This document shows, piece by piece, positions 47,795-56,059 of a DNA stretch of 64,000 nucleotides. The notes below the pieces were generated by a model, which was not told the DNA's origin, made no database searches, and worked only from the letters and a program-made list of their open reading frames with translations. The stretch's first letter is position 1. Each line of letters opens with the position of its first letter. The stretch is from CAVWXT01 sp963759115 (GTDB taxonomy: Bacteria; Planctomycetota; Planctomycetia; Pirellulales; Thermoguttaceae), in the NCBI GenBank assembly GCA_963759115.1, contig CAVWXT010000005.1:558001-622000 (forward strand), read 5' to 3'. A program made the position numbers and the translations under genes.

Positions 47795-48978
47795 ATGCTG
47801 CAACTGCCGATCTACATGGACAATCACGCCACCACCCGGGTTGACCCGCGGGTGTTGGACGCGATGTTGCCTTTTTTCACCGAGACCTTCGGCAACGCGG
47901 GCAGCACCACGCACGCGTTCGGCCATGCCGCCAAGGAAGCCGTTGATGCCGCTCGCCAAGAGATCGCCGCCGCCATCGGCGCCGGCCGACGGAGATCGTT
48001 TTCACCAGCGGCGCCACCGAGAGCAACAACCTGGCCATCAAGGGCGCGGCCCAACGGCACGGACGCCGCGGAAAGCACGTCATTAGCGTGGTCACCGAGC
48101 ATCCGGCGGTGCTCGATCCACTCAAGCGACTCGCCCAGCGCGGGTTCGAGGTCACGTTGCTCCCGGTGACGCAATCGCCCGAGGAGCGGGCCGGTCTGGT
48201 CCGCGTCGAGCAAGTCGCCGAAGCCCTCCGCGACGACACGATCCTCGTGTCGGTCATGCTAGCCAATAACGAGATCGGCATAATCCAGCCGGTCGCCGAG
48301 ATCGGCCGGCTGTGCCGCCAGTGCGGAGTCCTGTTGCACACCGACGCCACGCAGGCCGTCGGCAAGATCCCGGTCGACGTCGAGCAACTTCAGGTCGATT
48401 TGATGAGTTTCACGGCGCACAAGATTTACGGGCCGAAGGGGATCGGCGCCCTGTACGTTCGCCGTGGGTCGCAGACGCGGCTGGAGCCGATCCTCGATGG
48501 TGGCGGACAGGAGGGCGGGTTGCGGAGCGGGACGCTGAACACGCCGGGCATCGTGGGCTTCGCCCGAGCCCTGCAACTGTGCCTGGCGGACCTGCCGGGT
48601 GAGTCGGCCCGGCTGCGGGGGCTGCGCGATCGGCTGTACGCGGGGCTAACCGCGGCAATCTCCGGCGTGACGCTGAATGGCCCCGCGTTGTCGCTCGCCG
48701 ACCTGCGGCTGCCGGGCAACCTGAACGTGAGTTTCGCCTACGTCGATGGCGAAGCCCTGTTGATGAACATGCGGGACATTGCCCTCAGTTCCGGCAGCGC
48801 CTGTACGTCGGCCAATCCCGAGCCCAGCCACGTGCTCCGCAGCCTGGGCCTCAGCAATGACGCGGTCCGCAGCAGCGTCCGCTTTGGATTGGGGCGGTTC
48901 AACACGGCCGAAGAGGTCGAGTTCGTCATCGCCAAAGCGGCAGAAACGATTGCGAGCCTGCGGAAGATGACGACGTAA
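47795..48978 (+). CDS. iscS: Cysteine desulfurase (IscS/NifS type), frameshifted
   Basis: The enzyme takes sulfur from cysteine for Fe-S clusters and tRNA thiolation. Visible: YMDNHATTRVDPRVLDAMLP, FGNAGSTTHAFG, then after a one-base deletion near 47988 TEIVFTSGATESNNLAIKG, VVTEHPAVLD, HTDATQAVGKIPVDV, PLP lysine in SFTAHKIYGPKG, and the active cysteine in SSGSACTSANPEPSH. About 394 residues. The stop TAA at 48976-48978 coincides with the first bases of the REP motif that holds IS110 copy C. Confidence 0.9.
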
Positions 48979-48986
48979 AGGGGTCG

Positions 48987-49456
48987 CCCATAACCGCCGG
49001 CGTGTCAAGGCCCAGGCCAACGGATTTCTTGGGAAACTGCTAATTCGCTTGTCTCGCTGTTATAATGTGTGTGCCTGGTGAAGCGGAGTCGGGCTCTGCG
49101 GGGACGCAACCCGACAAGGAATAGCCAGGTTAGGGCGGGTGAATGACCCGTGATGCCCTGGCGGTATCCACTGCCAGGGCAGTTTTGTCTCACCGACTCA
49201 TTCATTTGCTCTACTATGCCTCCGAAAATCCGACCCTGCCAAACACCAGCACACCCGCCGCAATTGGCAACGGCTTGTCACTCGTCGTCGCGCACCTAGT
49301 AGTCACCCATTCGTGCCGTCCGAGCCGAAGCCCGTCGCATATTGTATTGTTCACCGGTCACAGTGCCCAATCAGGAGGACAGTGCAGACTTGCGTCTCAC
49401 GAGACCCCTTTGCGGGCCAGCCGCGACCGTACTCGTGCGCGATATCGTGTTGCTCT
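48987..49456 (-). ncRNA. Candidate bridge RNA region of IS110 copy C
   Basis: This is the 470-base non-coding 3' end. The target-matching arm AAAGGGGTC (element strand) is at 49403-49411, followed by the hairpin GTCTC/GAGAC and the arm with AGTCT. It matches copies B and D here and lacks the extra T of copy A. Confidence 0.6.
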
Positions 49457-50461
49457 CTACGCCGCCTGGTGGGCGTGCTCACGCTGCCAACGACGCAGCC
49501 GCTTCCAACATATCTCCGCCAGTTTGCGGGCCACCGCCACCCGTGCAATCTTTGCGCTGGATCGCTTCCGCACCCGCGTGTAAAAGTTCTTCAAGGCCGC
49601 GTCCTCGCGGATCGCCTTGATGGCCGCCTCCACGAGAATCCATCGCAACCACGTCGACCCTTGCCGTGTAATCGAACCGCGGTAGCAGTGTCCGCCCGAC
49701 TGATGCACACGGCAGGTCAGCCCGGCGTACGCGCCGACCTGTTTTGCCATGCGGAAACGCTCCACTTCGCCGATTTCCGCCACGATCAACAACGCCGAGT
49801 ACAGGCCGATGCCGTGAATCTCGGTCAAGGCTTCCGCTTGCGGAAAAGCCGCCGACATCCGCGCGATGTGCCGGTCGATGATCGTCGCTTGCCGTCCGAA
49901 ATGTTTCAATCGCGCCAGTAGTTCGTCGCGGACCAGATTCTCGATCCAGCCGAAGTCTTGCCCACGAAACCAAGCTAAGCCGCGGACGCCGAAAGGAACC
50001 CGATAAGGGGCTTGCCGATTTTGCCTGGCCAACAAGGCCCGCAAGTGGATTTTCGCCTCGGCCAACTCGCGGCCCAGACGTGCCCGGCGGCGTGTCAGCT
50101 CGCGGAGTTGCTGGTACGGCTCCGGCGGAATGTAGGCCAGCGGAATCTGGTTGATCCGCAACAGGTTCGCCAACAATTGGGCGTCCAGCTTGTCCGTTTT
50201 GGTGCGTTGTTGTACCATAGCCCGCAGACGAAACGGATGGGCCAATAAGATCGTACCGTACGGTCGGAGCAGGTCGTACAGCCAGCGATACGTTGCGCTG
50301 GCCTCGATGACCGCCCGAAAGGATCCCAACGCCTGGACGACGTTCACGATGCTGGCGGTGTCTTCACAGCGAACGGTGACGGGCTTGATAACTTCGCCCG
50401 TGTCGTTCACGGCGGCAATCACCACGGTCTCACGGTGCAAATCGATACCCACGTGCCACAT
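49457..50461 (-). CDS. IS110-family transposase, intact
   Basis: The 334-residue DEDD recombinase appears identical to that of copy D (ARQNRQ variant). It starts MWHVGIDLHRE and ends WQREHAHQAA. The 98 bases upstream to the element end contain AAGGAG and room for a short promoter only. It is presumably the active source protein with the copy D gene. Confidence 0.93.
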   Translation of the reverse strand: MWHVGIDLHRETVVIAAVNDTGEVIKPVTVRCEDTASIVNVVQALGSFRAVIEASATYRWLYDLLRPYGTILLAHPFRLRAMVQQRTKTDKLDAQLLANLLRINQIPLAYIPPEPYQQLRELTRRRARLGRELAEAKIHLRALLARQNRQAPYRVPFGVRGLAWFRGQDFGWIENLVRDELLARLKHFGRQATIIDRHIARMSAAFPQAEALTEIHGIGLYSALLIVAEIGEVERFRMAKQVGAYAGLTCRVHQSGGHCYRGSITRQGSTWLRWILVEAAIKAIREDAALKNFYTRVRKRSSAKIARVAVARKLAEICWKRLRRWQREHAHQAA

Positions 50462-50607
50462 GAATAGGTCTCCTTGTTTGGTGGAGGAAAGATGGATTCG
50501 TTACTGCTTCCATCCTACTCCACCAGCAAGGGGCCTATCACGCGGCGGTTATAGTATCAGGAGTCTTTATTCTTGACATAACGGAACGCCGATGGTAGTT
50601 TGCGGTC

Positions 50608-51283
50608 ATGCCACGACGATTACGGGTCGCCAGCGGAGGATACGCCTACCACGTGCTGAATCGAGGCGTGGGGCGGATGCGGCTCTTCGGCAAGCAGCGG
50701 GACTTCGAGGCGTTCGAGGAGGTGATCGGCGAGGCGAAAGACCGATTGCCGATGCGGCTCTTGGCATGGTGCGCAATGCCCAATCACTGGCATTTCGTGC
50801 TTTGGCGGCGATGGCGACTTGTCGGAGTTCATGCGTTGGTTGACGGTCACGCATACGCAACGTTGGCACGCGGCGCATCGCACGGCGGGAACCGGCCCGT
50901 TGTACCAGGGACGTTTCAAGTCGTTCCCGATCCAAGAGGACGAGCATTTACTGACGGTGCTGCGGTATGTGGAACGGAACCCCTTGCGGGCGAACATGGT
51001 GGAACAGGCCGAGGCATGGCGGTGGTCGAGTCTGTGGCATCGGGTCCACGGCGACGAAGCGCGACTGTTGGACGACGGTCCGTTGGTGCTGCCGCGCGGC
51101 TGGCGGCAGCACGTGCAGTCGCCGCAGACGGAGGGCGAGTTGGAGGCGTTGCGCCGTTCGGTGGTGCGGGGGGCGCCGTTTGGCGAGGCGTCGTGGCAGG
51201 AGCGAACGGCGAAACGATTGGGGTTGCAATCGGCGTTGCGTGCCCGCGGTCGCCCGTGGAATACCGTGTCCGAGCCAAAATAA
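50608..51283 (+). CDS. REP-associated tyrosine transposase (RAYT), frameshifted
   Basis: The Y1 transposase starts MPRRLRVASGGYAYHVLNRG. The HUH metal motif is AMPNHWHFVLW. After a shift near 50808 come GDLSEFMRWLTVTHTQRWHA, GPLYQGRFKSFPIQEDEHLL and the region of the catalytic tyrosine, VLRYVERNPLRANMVEQAE. About 225 residues. RAYTs nick single-stranded REP hairpins and are thought to spread REP sequences. Inverted REP motifs lie on both sides (48976-50568 and 51282-52874, each now split by an IS110 copy), as expected for a RAYT and its own REPs. The stop TAA (51281-51283) runs into the right REP. Confidence 0.88.
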
Positions 51284-51388
51284 AGACTCCTGATACTATA
51301 ACCGCCGCGTGATAGGCCCCTTGCTGGTGGAGTAGGATGGAAGCAGTAACGAATCCATCTTTCCTCCACCAAACAAGGAGACCTATTC

Positions 51389-52393
51389 ATGTGGCACGTG
51401 GGTATCGATTTGCACCGTGAGACCGTGGTGATTGCCGCCGTGAACGACACGGGCGAAGTTATCAAGCCCGTCACCGTTCGCTGTGAAGACACCGCCAGCA
51501 TCGTGAACGTCGTCCAGGCGTTGGGATCCTTTCGGGCGGTCATCGAGGCCAGCGCAACGTATCGCTGGCTGTACGACCTGCTCCGACCGTACGGTACGAT
51601 CTTATTGGCCCATCCGTTTCGTCTGCGGGCTATGGTACAACAACGCACCAAAACGGACAAGCTGGACGCCCAATTGTTGGCGAACCTGTTGCGGATCAAC
51701 CAGATTCCGCTGGCCTACATTCCGCCGGAGCCGTACCAGCAACTCCGCGAGCTGACACGCCGCCGGGCACGTCTGGGCCGCGAGTTGGCCGAGGCGAAAA
51801 TCCACTTGCGGGCCTTGTTGGCCAGGCAAAATCGGCAAGCCCCTTATCGGGTTCCTTTCGGCGTCCGCGGCTTAGCTTGGTTTCGTGGGCAAGACTTCGG
51901 CTGGATCGAGAATCTGGTCCGCGACGAACTACTGGCGCGATTGAAACATTTCGGACGGCAAGCGACGATCATCGACCGGCACATCGCGCGGATGTCGGCG
52001 GCTTTTCCGCAAGCGGAAGCCTTGACCGAGATTCACGGCATCGGCCTGTACTCGGCGTTGTTGATCGTGGCGGAAATCGGCGAAGTGGAGCGTTTCCGCA
52101 TGGCAAAACAGGTCGGCGCGTACGCCGGGCTGACCTGCCGTGTGCATCAGTCGGGCGGACACTGCTACCGCGGTTCGATTACACGGCAAGGGTCGACGTG
52201 GTTGCGATGGATTCTCGTGGAGGCGGCCATCAAGGCGATCCGCGAGGACGCGGCCTTGAAGAACTTTTACACGCGGGTGCGGAAGCGATCCAGCGCAAAG
52301 ATTGCACGGGTGGCGGTGGCCCGCAAACTGGCGGAGATATGTTGGAAGCGGCTGCGTCGTTGGCAGCGTGAGCACGCCCACCAGGCGGCGTAG
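51389..52393 (+). CDS. IS110-family transposase, intact
   Basis: The full 334-residue DEDD recombinase is encoded, with the DEDD residues in VGIDLHRE, IEASATYRW and KTDKLDAQ, and the C-terminal Transposase_20 domain including HGIGLYSALLIV and the serine motif SITRQGSTWLRW. Its ATG follows AAGGAG. This copy serves as reference for the frameshift in copy A. Confidence 0.95.
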   Translation: MWHVGIDLHRETVVIAAVNDTGEVIKPVTVRCEDTASIVNVVQALGSFRAVIEASATYRWLYDLLRPYGTILLAHPFRLRAMVQQRTKTDKLDAQLLANLLRINQIPLAYIPPEPYQQLRELTRRRARLGRELAEAKIHLRALLARQNRQAPYRVPFGVRGLAWFRGQDFGWIENLVRDELLARLKHFGRQATIIDRHIARMSAAFPQAEALTEIHGIGLYSALLIVAEIGEVERFRMAKQVGAYAGLTCRVHQSGGHCYRGSITRQGSTWLRWILVEAAIKAIREDAALKNFYTRVRKRSSAKIARVAVARKLAEICWKRLRRWQREHAHQAA

Positions 52394-52863
52394 AGAGCAA
52401 CACGATATCGCGCACGAGTACGGTCGCGGCTGGCCCGCAAAGGGGTCTCGTGAGACGCAAGTCTGCACTGTCCTCCTGATTGGGCACTGTGACCGGTGAA
52501 CAATACAATATGCGACGGGCTTCGGCTCGGACGGCACGAATGGGTGACTACTAGGTGCGCGACGACGAGTGACAAGCCGTTGCCAATTGCGGCGGGTGTG
52601 CTGGTGTTTGGCAGGGTCGGATTTTCGGAGGCATAGTAGAGCAAATGAATGAGTCGGTGAGACAAAACTGCCCTGGCAGTGGATACCGCCAGGGCATCAC
52701 GGGTCATTCACCCGCCCTAACCTGGCTATTCCTTGTCGGGTTGCGTCCCCGCAGAGCCCGACTCCGCTTCACCAGGCACACACATTATAACAGCGAGACA
52801 AGCGAATTAGCAGTTTCCCAAGAAATCCGTTGGCCTGGGCCTTGACACGCCGGCGGTTATGGG
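52394..52863 (+). ncRNA. Candidate bridge RNA region of IS110 copy D
   Basis: Arm AAAGGGGTC is at 52439-52447, followed by the hairpin GTCT-CGTG-AGAC, and the second arm contains AGTCT at 52460-52464. The first matches the complement of the right flank half (GACCCCTTT), the second the complement of AGACT in the left half. Downstream, GCCCTGGC/GCCAGGGC and GTCGGG/CCCGAC stems follow. A stretch ATGGGTGACTACTA resembles the element's terminal bases (ATGGGCGA) and could be part of a donor loop. Confidence 0.65.
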
Positions 52864-52906
52864 CGACCCCTTTACTCTTTCTCGCACAATGGTCTGCCCT
52901 TCCCAC

Positions 52907-53293
52907 TCAATGTTGACAGCGGCAGAAGTCTCCGGCCAAGCTAAGGTTTCCGGCCAGATACTCCTTCACGGCCACGTCGGGCGTCATCTCACCTGGAACC
53001 AAGAGTGCCTTGATGCCGTTCTGTTTTAGGTCTTCGGCCGCCCGCCAACCCATCCCGTAGCACAACACGGCTTCGCAGTCCTTTAACGCCTCGACGATTG
53101 CCCCGTGGCCGTGATGGTGATCGTGATGTTGCCCCTCCTGACACTCGCCACGGGCATGGGCTGTGAAGGTGTTGTCTCGCACGGAATTGCCGATGATCTG
53201 CTGGTTCTCAATCTCGAAGATCAGGAAACATCGGCTCCGCCCGAAGTGACGGGAAATGGAATTGGCGTCTTCCGAAGCAACTGCTACCCTCAT
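52907..53293 (-). CDS. NifX/NifB-like dinitrogenase iron-molybdenum cofactor family protein
   Basis: The ATG at 53293 follows GGAGG. The 128-residue product, MRVAVASEDANSISRHFGRS, continues with FLIFEIENQQIIGNSVRDN, a histidine-rich loop (GQHHDHHHGHG) and AIVEALKDCEAVLCYGMGWRA. Such small single-domain proteins are widespread outside nitrogen fixers and probably bind metal or Fe-S clusters. It overlaps the DUF134 gene upstream, a very common pairing. Confidence 0.88.
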   Translation of the reverse strand: MRVAVASEDANSISRHFGRSRCFLIFEIENQQIIGNSVRDNTFTAHARGECQEGQHHDHHHGHGAIVEALKDCEAVLCYGMGWRAAEDLKQNGIKALLVPGEMTPDVAVKEYLAGNLSLAGDFCRCQH

Positions 53294-53829
53294 CTTTTGT
53301 CCTCCCTGTTCTCCACCCGACTGGATCTTTGGCCACGACGCCGAATGCCACGACCGCCCTGCGTACCGTGACGGCGGCGGCAGCAACGACCTCGTCCACT
53401 CGCAGATGAACCGACCGGGGCTTCTGCTGCCCGGTGGAACCCCTTACTGTTACACGACGGGCACCCAGATGGGTGACCAGTGCCAAAAGGGACTTCCCAA
53501 ACATGCCCACACTCATCGCACTCGAACACTCGCATTTCAGCCATTTTGACTTCTCCTCCTTCGATTCTCAGGACTTGCCCCTCTACAAGAGCCTGGGCTA
53601 CTTTCTTGCGTGCCGATTCCACTATCCGGCCAAAGGTCTGCCTGGAAACGCTCATCCTTTCGGCGGCCTGCTCCTGATACAGGGCCTCGTAATCCGCCAG
53701 TCTGAGGGCCTCGAACTCGTCCACGGTTAGGACAACCTCGCCCAGTGAACAGGCCGGAATCCCCGCAGGCTTGAAGAGCGAAGAGCCGGGCAGAGAGGCG
53801 ATTCGTCGGCAGCGTTTCGGTCGAACCAT
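53290..53829 (-). CDS. DUF134 DNA-binding protein with zinc ribbon
   Basis: From ATG 53829 the product (MVRPKRCRRIASLPGSSLFK) has the DUF134 features: VVLTVDEFEALRLADYEALY and a helix-turn-helix (QEQAAERMSVSRQTFGRIVE), then a zinc ribbon (FECDECGHVWEVP ... GCPSCNSKG) and a basic, arginine-rich tail. It probably regulates itself and the NifX-like partner, whose start lies within its last codons. Confidence 0.85.
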   Translation of the reverse strand: MVRPKRCRRIASLPGSSLFKPAGIPACSLGEVVLTVDEFEALRLADYEALYQEQAAERMSVSRQTFGRIVESARKKVAQALVEGQVLRIEGGEVKMAEMRVFECDECGHVWEVPFGTGHPSGCPSCNSKGFHRAAEAPVGSSASGRGRCCRRRHGTQGGRGIRRRGQRSSRVENREDKR

Positions 53830-53912
53830 CGGCACACCTCCAGAACTATTATGGGCGAATGCTCATAATATGTCAAGGGCGAGTAGGGGAATCGGCGGAA
53901 AAAAGGGCGGAA

Positions 53913-53974
53913 AAAAGGGGATAAGTCCAATTGATTGTCACTGGTCGTCTCCAAAATTGGACCTATCCCCTTTT
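53913..53974. repeat. Palindromic repeat (REPIN-like)
   Basis: AAAAGGGGATAAGTCCAATT (53913-53932) and AATTGGACCTATCCCCTTTT (53955-53974) are inverted repeats with one mismatch in 20. The region between the DUF134 and IscA-like genes (53830-54123) contains nothing else that codes. Confidence 0.75.
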
Positions 53975-54123
53975 CTTGCACCCGTTTTCTTGCAGAACAC
54001 ACCCCCCGCACTGGCAGGCGACTTGGCTTCCGACCGGCGGCCGAGTAATATGGACTATAGTGGTATCACTTAATTTGGTGGGCATCTATTGCCGGGAACT
54101 TTACCCGTGGAGTCGTTCGATTC

Positions 54124-54456
54124 ATGGCAATCACATTGACTGAAGCCGCTGCCGGCGAGATCAAGCGTTACATGGAGGCCCAGAAGGTCGAGGAAGGGGC
54201 CGTACTACGGATGGGCGTTGGCGGGGGAGGCTGTTCGGGCCTGCAATACACGCTGGGCTTTGAAACGGCTTACGATCCCGCGGTCGACGCCCGATATGAG
54301 CATCACGGCGTGGCGGTGGTCACCACGAAGAAGATGGCATTGCACCTGGATGGCACGACCGTCGACTTCGTCGATGGTCCGATGGGCCGGGGTTTCGCGA
54401 TCGATAATCCCAATGTGCCTCGCGGGGGCGGTTGCCCCGGCTGCGGGCACCATTAA
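54124..54456 (+). CDS. IscA/HesB-type iron-sulfur carrier
   Basis: The 110-residue product (MAITLTEAAAGEIKRYMEAQ) has the A-type carrier cysteines: GGGGCSGLQYTLGF and the C-terminal GGGCPGCGHH. The spacing fits ErpA/IscA proteins that pass Fe-S clusters to targets. It may work with the cysteine desulfurase encoded 5 kb away, separated by the IS-RAYT block. Confidence 0.9.
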   Translation: MAITLTEAAAGEIKRYMEAQKVEEGAVLRMGVGGGGCSGLQYTLGFETAYDPAVDARYEHHGVAVVTTKKMALHLDGTTVDFVDGPMGRGFAIDNPNVPRGGGCPGCGHH

Positions 54457-54470
54457 GGGTCTTGGGCGGA

Positions 54471-54543
54471 AAAAGGGGGACAGGCACCCTTTGTGCGAAG
54501 CACCCAACGGGCCGTTCCGGCAAAGGGTGCCTGTCCCCCTTTT
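54471..54543. repeat. Palindromic repeat (REPIN-like), perfect 23-bp arms
   Basis: The left arm begins AAAAGGGGGACAGGCACCC (54471-54493) and the right arm ends GGGTGCCTGTCCCCCTTTT (54521-54543); the arms are perfectly complementary. Its centre (GCGAAGCACCCAACGGGCCG) resembles the centre of the repeat inside lpxK, so the two are related. It lies between the IscA-like and acylphosphatase genes. Confidence 0.85.
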
Positions 54544-54565
54544 TCCGGCAGGAGGAACGAGCGCG

Positions 54566-54850
54566 GTGTCGGAGAGCGACCGCCAACAACGCGAGGTCTT
54601 CTACGCGGGGAGGGTGCAGGGCGTCGGATTCCGCTATACGGTGCGGTCGGTGGCGGGGAGGTTCGACGTGGCCGGCTTCGTGCGAAACCTGTCCGACGGC
54701 CGGGTTCACCTGGTTGTCGAGGGAGCCACCGGTGAGATCGAGGGATTTCTCGACGCAATCCGTGCGGAAATGCGGTATTATATTGGGAACGTTCAAGAAA
54801 CGGTGCGGCCCGACACGGGCCGGTTCACGTCATTCGAGATTCGACACTAA
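54566..54850 (+). CDS. acyP: Acylphosphatase
   Basis: The enzyme hydrolyses acyl phosphates. The start is GTG at 54566, ten bases after GGAGG. The core is EVFYAGRVQGVGFRYTVRSV with the phosphate loop GRVQGVGFR (catalytic Arg) and GFVRNLSDGRVHLVVEG with the catalytic Asn. The length, 94 residues, fits. The next gene starts nine bases downstream. Confidence 0.93.
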   Translation: MSESDRQQREVFYAGRVQGVGFRYTVRSVAGRFDVAGFVRNLSDGRVHLVVEGATGEIEGFLDAIRAEMRYYIGNVQETVRPDTGRFTSFEIRH

Positions 54851-54859
54851 TCCACGAGG

Positions 54860-55817
54860 TTGACGAACGTGACTGCCAGTAATTTGCTGTTGTTTGGTGC
54901 GATTTCGACCTGGCTGAAGCCCCTATGGCTGGTCGTCGTGGGCTTTGCGGTGGGCGTGGCCGTCTTGATGTTGTTGGGGGCGTTGCTCCGCTGGGTCGTG
55001 CCGAAGGTCGCCGCCATCGGCTGGACGACCAGCAAAGAGGCCCTCTCGCAGCCGCTGTTCTACGTGCTGCTGGCGATCGGCGTCTTCGGCCTGTTGGCCT
55101 TCCCCTTCATCCCCTACAACACGTTGGGCGAAGACATCAAGATGGTCAAGGACGAGGGGCTGACCCTCATCATGGTGCTGTCGATTGTGCTGGCGCTGTG
55201 GACGGCCAGCACGTCGGTCGCCGACGAAATCGAAGGGCGCACGGCCCTGACGCTCCTGTCGAAGCCGGTCAGCCGAAGGCAGTTCATCCTCGGCAAGTTC
55301 CTCGGCATTCTCGTGCCCGTGGCGATCATGTTCCTCATCCTCGGCGCGCTGTTTTTGGCCAGCGTTTCCTACAAAGTGGTGTACGAGGCGAAGGAAACCA
55401 GTGCGACCGACCCCACCCTGGCCGATTGCCAGAAAGAGATGCTACAGATCGCTCCCGGTCTGGCGCTGTCGTTCATGGAGACCATGGTGCTGACGGCGAT
55501 CAGCGTGGCCATCTCGACGCGGCTGCCGATGCTGGCCAACCTGATCATCTGCGCGGCGATCTACGTGCTGGGCCACCTGATGCCGGCGCTGGCAAACTCG
55601 CCCACGGTGGGCCGGAATGCGTTCGTGAAGTTTCGTGGCCGACTTGCAGGCCGCCGTCCTGCCGATCCTCGAATATTTCAACATCTCCGCCGGCATCTCG
55701 GCCGGCCAGACGGTGCCGCCGGAGTACCTGCTCTGGACGGGCCTGTATTGCGTTGTCTACAGCACGGTGGCAATGCTGGTGGCGCTGCTGCTGTTCGAGG
55801 ACCGCGATCTGGCCTGA
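54860..55817 (+). CDS. ABC-2-type transporter permease, frameshifted
   Basis: The start is TTG 54860 or GTG 54869. The product of about 318 residues has six or more membrane helices (for example LWLVVVGFAVGVAVLMLLGA, FYVLLAIGVFGLLAF, ILGKFLGILVPVAIMFLILG) and the conserved loop ADEIEGRTALTLLSKPVSRRQFILGK that marks ABC-2 permeases. The frame changes near 55633 before VADLQAAVLPILEYFN. No ATPase gene is adjacent, so its partner is elsewhere. Confidence 0.8.
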
Positions 55818-55846
55818 GCAACGGCAGTCCTTGCCGCTTCCGCCAG

Positions 55847-56059
55847 TCAGATTTCGACGGCCTCGAAGCCTACTTGAAGCGGAGCGGTCTGTCCCTCGAC
55901 GAAGTTCAGCTTCTCAAAGCCGATTACTTTGCCTGCCCGATCCTTCATCAAGACAATCTCATTCCCCGTTTCTTCGCAGATGTGTTCACGCTGCGGATCT
56001 TCAAACCAGACGGTGAGGGTGTTTCCCTGACGGTCATAATATACCTTCACGCGGGCCAT
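55847..56059 (-). CDS. DUF2283 family protein, antitoxin-like
   Basis: From ATG 56059 the 70-residue product MARVKVYYDRQGNTLTVWFE shows the DUF2283 pattern (YYDxxxNTLxVWF; ETGNEIVLMKDRAGKVIGFE). Such proteins are often paired with DUF4258-like toxins, as here, where it overlaps the upstream gene by 13 bases. Confidence 0.8.
   Translation of the reverse strand: MARVKVYYDRQGNTLTVWFEDPQREHICEETGNEIVLMKDRAGKVIGFEKLNFVEGQTAPLQVGFEAVEI

Larger units (their letters stand above)
48987..50559 (-). mobile_element. IS110-family (IS1111-type) insertion sequence, copy C
   Basis: The body is 1573 bases, in reverse orientation. Flanks TAAAGGGGTCG (48976-48986) and GGAGTCTTT (50560-50568) are the halves of the REP motif lying upstream of the RAYT gene. 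It appears identical to copy D, which lies inverted on the other side of that gene, suggesting recent transposition or conversion. Confidence 0.93.
51291..52863 (+). mobile_element. IS110-family (IS1111-type) insertion sequence, copy D
   Basis: The body is 1573 bases, forward orientation. Flanks AAAGACTCC (51282-51290) and CGACCCCTTTA (52864-52874) are the halves of the REP motif downstream of the RAYT gene. With copy C it forms an inverted pair around a 0.7 kb centre. Confidence 0.93.

Noticed and set aside
49143..49583. A 146-codon open frame (MTRDALAVSTARAVLSHRLI...) repeated in the non-coding end of IS110 copies B, C and D, antisense to the transposase
   Set aside because: It is conserved only because the DNA is repeated; it overlaps the transposase end on the other strand, contains strong hairpins, and in copy A single-base insertions alter it. 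The region fits a structured RNA better.
48976..52874. Composite transposon with RAYT as cargo between two IS110 copies
   Set aside because: IS110 elements do not move by paired ends in that way, and each copy sits at its own REP with matching flanks. Two separate targeted insertions explain the layout.
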